64,000 bases of DNA from Streptomyces parvulus (GTDB lineage Bacteria > Actinomycetota > Actinomycetes > Streptomycetales > Streptomycetaceae), in NCBI RefSeq assembly GCF_014648855.1, contig NZ_BMRX01000008.1, positions 80,047-144,046 on the forward strand, read 5' to 3'. A program made the position numbers and the translations under genes. The stretch's first letter is position 1. Each line of letters opens with the position of its first letter. Positions 60,611-64,000 of this stretch are shown here, one piece after another. Below the pieces are notes generated by a model. The model did not search any database, had not been told where the DNA came from, and was given only the letters and a program-made list of their open reading frames with translations.

Positions 60611-61668
60611 GAACTCGCTACCTCTCGCAGTCGCTCGGCCGCGCGCTCCGGGGGCACGTCGTTGATGAACACGTTCATGCCGGACTCGGAGCCCGCGAGG
60701 AACTTCAGCTTGCCCGACGTACGGCGGATGGTGAAAAGCTCCAGGTGCAGCGCGAAGTCGTCGCGCGTCACGCCCTCGAACTCCTCCAGCTGCCCGAACG
60801 GGGCCTGGTGCCAGGCCGCGATGTACGGCGTCGGAGGCTCACCCTCGCCGAAGATCCGGTCGAAGCGCCTCAGCAGTTCCAGATAGACCCGGGGGAACTC
60901 CGTGCGCGCCGCCTCGTCGAGCCCGAGCAGGTCGGGGACGCGCCGCTTGGGGTAGAGGTGCACCTCGTACGGCCAGTGCGCCGCGTACGGCACGAAGGCC
61001 ACCCACTGCTCACTCTCCAGGACGACCCGCTCACCGGACAGTTCGTCCGCGAGGACGGCGTCGAACAGGTTCTCCCCGCCCGTCGCGTCCTTGTGCGCGG
61101 CGAGGGAACGGAGCATCAGGGCGGTGCGGGGGGTGGTGAAGGGGTAGGCGTAGATCTGCCCGTGCGGGTGACCCAGCGTCACACCGATCTCGGCGCCCCG
61201 GTTCTCGAAGCAGAACACCTGTTCAACGGAGGGCAGATGGGACAGCTCGGAGGTGCGGTCGGTCCAGGCGTCGAGCACGAGCCGGGCCTGCTCCTCGCTC
61301 AGGTCGGCGAAGGACGCGTCGTGGTCGGAGGTGAAGCAGACGACCTCGCAGCGGCCGGAGTCGCCGGCCAGCGAGGGGAATCGGTTCTCGAAGACCACGA
61401 CGTCGTACGACGAGTCCGGGATCTCGCTCAGCCGCTCGCCGCGCGAGGGGCACAGCGGGCACTGGTCGGCCGGCGGGTGGTAGGTGCGGCCCTGGCGGTG
61501 CGAGGCGACGGCGATCGAGTCGCCGAGCAGGAGATCGCGGCGGATCTCGGAAGTGGTGACGGTCCGCTCCAGCGGGCGGCGGTCGACCGCGTCACGCACG
61601 GTGTCGTCCCGCAGGTCGTAGTAGACCAGCTCACGGCCGTCGGCCAGCCGGGTCGAGGTCTTCTTCAC
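60607..61668 (-). CDS. galT: Galactose-1-phosphate uridylyltransferase
   Basis: A 353-residue Leloir-pathway enzyme. Zinc-binding CPLCPSRG is near residue 65 and the nucleotidylated His is in GHPHGQIYAY near residue 160. GTG 61668 follows AGAGGAG by eight bases; a longer frame extends into the operator region. It is the first gene of galTEK, divergent from the symporter. Confidence 0.95.
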   Translation of the reverse strand: MKKTSTRLADGRELVYYDLRDDTVRDAVDRRPLERTVTTSEIRRDLLLGDSIAVASHRQGRTYHPPADQCPLCPSRGERLSEIPDSSYDVVVFENRFPSLAGDSGRCEVVCFTSDHDASFADLSEEQARLVLDAWTDRTSELSHLPSVEQVFCFENRGAEIGVTLGHPHGQIYAYPFTTPRTALMLRSLAAHKDATGGENLFDAVLADELSGERVVLESEQWVAFVPYAAHWPYEVHLYPKRRVPDLLGLDEAARTEFPRVYLELLRRFDRIFGEGEPPTPYIAAWHQAPFGQLEEFEGVTRDDFALHLELFTIRRTSGKLKFLAGSESGMNVFINDVPPERAAERLREVASS

Positions 61669-61713
61669 TTGCCGCACTCCTCTGCACCCGCCATGAGCCC
61701 ATCGGTCACCCAA

Positions 61714-61772
61714 CACAATCAAACATAACACATCACAACCCACCACCCCACGCCGCTCATCACAATCAAACA
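61714..61772. promoter_or_regulatory. Paired 12-bp repeats in the gal control region
   Basis: CACAATCAAACA occurs perfectly at 61714-61725 and 61761-61772 (TGTTTGATTGTG on the minus strand). The surrounding 100 bases are unusually AT-rich for this genome. DeoR-family repressors bind TGTTTGATT-like repeats, so this is a likely operator for galTEK and perhaps the divergent symporter. Confidence 0.65.
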
Positions 61773-61857
61773 AAGAACATCACCAGAAGTGTTCAATTAC
61801 TGAACGCGGAGGCGTAGGTTCCGCTCCGGATCAGTTCGCGAACGAAGCGAGTGCTTA

Positions 61858-63537
61858 ATGCAAACCCCCACATACCTAGCAGCAGAACTTCGGCTCCCCA
61901 CCAACTGGCTCGACTACACGATCCTCGGGATCTACTTCGTCGTCGTGCTGGGCATCGGCTTCGCCGCCCGCCGTTCGGTCAAGACCAGCCTGGACTTCTT
62001 CCTGTCCGGCCGCTCACTGCCCGCCTGGGTCACCGGCCTCGCCTTCGTCGCGGCCAACCTCGGCGCCACCGAGATCCTCGGCATGGCGGCCAACAGCGCC
62101 CAGTACGGCGTCTACACGACCCACTGGTACTGGATCGGTGCCATCCCGGCGATGGTCTTCCTCGGCCTGGTGATGATGCCGTTCTACTACGGCTCGAAGG
62201 TCAGGTCGGTCCCCGAGTTCCTCCTCCTCCGCTTCGACAAGGCCTCCCACCTGCTCAGTTCGGCCCTGTTCGCCGTGGCGGCCATCCTGATCGCGGGCGT
62301 GAACCTCTACGCCCTCGCGATCGTTGTCGAGGCGCTCCTGGGCTGGCCGGAGTGGGTGGCCATCGTGGTGGCCGGCTTCTTCGTCCTGGCGTACATCACC
62401 CTGGGCGGCCTCTCCTCGGCCATCTACAACGAGGTCCTCCAGTTCTTCGTGATCCTGGCCGGCCTCATCCCGATCACCATCCTGGGCCTGAAGAAGGTCG
62501 GCGGCTGGGACGGTCTGTCCGACTCCCTCTCGCAGTCACGGGGCTCCGACTTCATGACGGCGTGGGGCGGGACGGGGATCGGCAGCGACAACCCGCTGGG
62601 CGCCAACTGGCTGACCATCGTCCTCGGCCTCGGCTTCGTCCTCTCCTTCGGCTACTGGACGACGAACTTCGCCGAGGTGCAGCGCGCCCTGTCCGCCAAG
62701 AACCTCTCGGCGGCCCAGCGCACGCCCCTGATCGCCGCCTTCCCGAAGATCTTCATCGTCTTCGTGGTGATGATCCCGGGCCTGGTCGCCGCCGTCCTGG
62801 TCCCGAAGATCGGCACCCCGGGCTCCGACCTCCAGTACAACGACGCGATCCCGTACCTGATGCAGCAGTTGCTGCCCAACGGCGTCCTCGGCATCGCGGT
62901 GACCGGCCTCCTCGCCGCCTTCATGGCGGGCATGGCGGCGAACATCTCCTCGTTCAACACGGTCTTCACGACCGACATCTGGCAGAAGTACGTGAAGAAG
63001 GACCGCCCGGACGAGTACTACGTGCGCTTCGGCCGCCTGATCACCGTGATCGGTGTGCTGGCATCGATCGGCACGGCGTTCCTGGCGTCGTCCTTCTCCA
63101 ACATCATGAGCTACCTCCAGACGCTGTTCTCCTTCTTCAACGTGCCGATGTTCGTGGTCTTCATCATCGGCATGTTCTGGAAGCGCGCGTCGATGAAGTC
63201 CGGCTTCTGGGGGCTGATCGCGGGCACGACCGCCGCGATGGTGAACTACTTCGTCATCTACAAGCAGGGGATCATCGACATCCCCTCCGACCAGGGCGCC
63301 AACTTCGTCTCCGCGATCGCGGGCTTCGTGGCCGGCGCGGTGGTCATGGTCGCCGTGTCCCTCTTCACGGCCCCGAAGCCGGTCAGCGAGCTGCAGGGCC
63401 TGGTCTACGGCACGACGTCGCCCGGGATGTCCGAGGCACCCGCCAAGGGCGACGACGCGTGGTACCGCAAGCCGGCGCTGCTGGGCTGGGGTGCGGTCGT
63501 CCTGGCGGCCGCCTGCTACATCCCGTTCTCGTTCTGA
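61858..63537 (+). CDS. Sodium/sugar (galactose) symporter, SSS family
   Basis: A 559-residue symporter with about 14 helices, an SGLT-like N terminus (ILGIYFVVVLGIGFAARRSVKTSLDFFLSGRSLPAW) and the SSS motif near residue 60 (VAANLGATEILGMAANSAQYGVY). Divergence from galTEK and the shared control region make galactose (or a galactoside) the likely substrate. ATG 61858 has GAAGCGAG upstream, a modest ribosome site. It is followed by the small membrane protein at 63559. Confidence 0.9.
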   Translation: MQTPTYLAAELRLPTNWLDYTILGIYFVVVLGIGFAARRSVKTSLDFFLSGRSLPAWVTGLAFVAANLGATEILGMAANSAQYGVYTTHWYWIGAIPAMVFLGLVMMPFYYGSKVRSVPEFLLLRFDKASHLLSSALFAVAAILIAGVNLYALAIVVEALLGWPEWVAIVVAGFFVLAYITLGGLSSAIYNEVLQFFVILAGLIPITILGLKKVGGWDGLSDSLSQSRGSDFMTAWGGTGIGSDNPLGANWLTIVLGLGFVLSFGYWTTNFAEVQRALSAKNLSAAQRTPLIAAFPKIFIVFVVMIPGLVAAVLVPKIGTPGSDLQYNDAIPYLMQQLLPNGVLGIAVTGLLAAFMAGMAANISSFNTVFTTDIWQKYVKKDRPDEYYVRFGRLITVIGVLASIGTAFLASSFSNIMSYLQTLFSFFNVPMFVVFIIGMFWKRASMKSGFWGLIAGTTAAMVNYFVIYKQGIIDIPSDQGANFVSAIAGFVAGAVVMVAVSLFTAPKPVSELQGLVYGTTSPGMSEAPAKGDDAWYRKPALLGWGAVVLAAACYIPFSF

Positions 63538-63558
63538 TCGCGGGAGGATTGAGAGAGC

Positions 63559-63867
63559 ATGTCTGATTCCCACTCCGACAAGAACGTGCACGACGAGGTC
63601 TCCGAGCTGGAGACCAAGTCGGCGACGGCCGCGCGGCTGTTCGACATCCGGCGGATCATCGGCGGGCTGTTCGCGGTCTACGGCGTCATCGTGATGATCG
63701 CGGGCTTCGCGGCGTCCGACGCCGAGATCGACAAGGCGCAGGGGGTGAACATCAACCTCTGGACCGGCGTGGGGATGCTGATCCTCGGCATCTTCTTCCT
63801 GGCCTGGCTGAAGCTCCGCCCCACGGCTCCGCCGCCCCCGCCGATGGAGGACGGCCCCGAGAAGTGA
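63559..63867 (+). CDS. Small two-TM membrane protein downstream of the symporter
   Basis: A 102-residue protein with a charged N terminus (residues 1-32) and two helices (about 33-52 and 66-86), ending in a proline/glutamate tail. AGAGAGC precedes ATG 63559, 21 bases after the symporter stop, so it is probably co-transcribed and may assist the transporter. No named family. Confidence 0.75.
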   Translation: MSDSHSDKNVHDEVSELETKSATAARLFDIRRIIGGLFAVYGVIVMIAGFAASDAEIDKAQGVNINLWTGVGMLILGIFFLAWLKLRPTAPPPPPMEDGPEK

Positions 63868-63876
63868 CGCCGCTGA

Positions 63877-63933
63877 CCGGCGCCGGGGTGGTCAGGGCCC
63901 CGGCGCCGGGGTGGTCAGGGCCCCGGCGCCGGG
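63877..63933. repeat. 23-bp tandem repeat at the end of the symporter operon
   Basis: CCGGCGCCGGGGTGGTCAGG-type units start at 63877 and 63900, with a partial third at 63923. Each contains a GGCGCC palindrome, so the array can form GC-rich hairpins and probably terminates transcription. The last 70 bases of the window show no gene. Confidence 0.65.
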
Positions 63934-64000
63934 CATTCGAGCGTGGTGACGCGACCCGGCGTTCGTATGGCGCCCGGGGTGGGTGCGGGGCCGGGGGGGG

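Overview
The window is chromosomal DNA of a Streptomyces closely related to S. coelicolor. The evidence is very high GC with strong third-position GC bias, many GTG starts and GTGA/ATGA start-stop overlaps, a bldA-type tRNA-Leu(UAA), and a gene order that matches, as far as I can recall it, the SCO3083-SCO3139 segment of S. coelicolor. No rRNA, prophage, insertion sequence, CRISPR array or replication origin is visible.

Layout. 1-9.4 kb: a BI-1/YccA membrane protein, pobA with a tandem-repeat upstream region, bldA, a MacB/FtsX-type ABC transporter, a cyclopropane-fatty-acid synthase and a type II NADH dehydrogenase with a Rex-type operator upstream. 9.8-25.8 kb: the actinobacterial housekeeping block ppx - DUF501 - divIC - eno - (two LysM resuscitation-promoting factors, the first under a c-di-AMP riboswitch) - P450 - mazG - SurA-like lipoprotein - Ser/Thr kinase - membrane protein - HNH nuclease - MT0933-like antitoxin - mfd. 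26-32 kb: a 40-bp tandem-repeat array, a second copy of the ABC transporter pair and a DUF485/symporter pair.

33.3-38.4 kb is the most unusual stretch. Two divergent operons face a control region holding four 9-bp direct repeats. Each arm carries one predicted nucleic-acid/nucleotide deaminase and at least one SUKH-superfamily (immunity-type) domain, and one deaminase is fused to Imm35-like and SUKH-4 domains. 38.4-47.6 kb: an orphan histidine kinase, tRNA-Gln, glmU-prsA, rplY-pth and ppc. 47.9-53.8 kb: desaturase with TetR, a CoA-transferase, tam with its MarR regulator tamR, an orphan response regulator and a GNAT protein.

53.8-58.4 kb is an apparent accessory operon of six tightly coupled minus-strand genes: lipoprotein, secreted protein, WXG100-like protein, WXG-like/transmembrane protein, two-TM protein and PsbP/LpqN-like protein. 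It looks like a cargo module for a type VII secretion machine that is not encoded here. 58.4-64 kb: the galTEK operon, divergent from a sodium/sugar symporter and a small membrane protein.

Start codons were chosen from Shine-Dalgarno position and overlap with the upstream gene, so many proteins are shorter than their longest open frame. Strain-level statements comparing with S. coelicolor rest on memory, not on an alignment.
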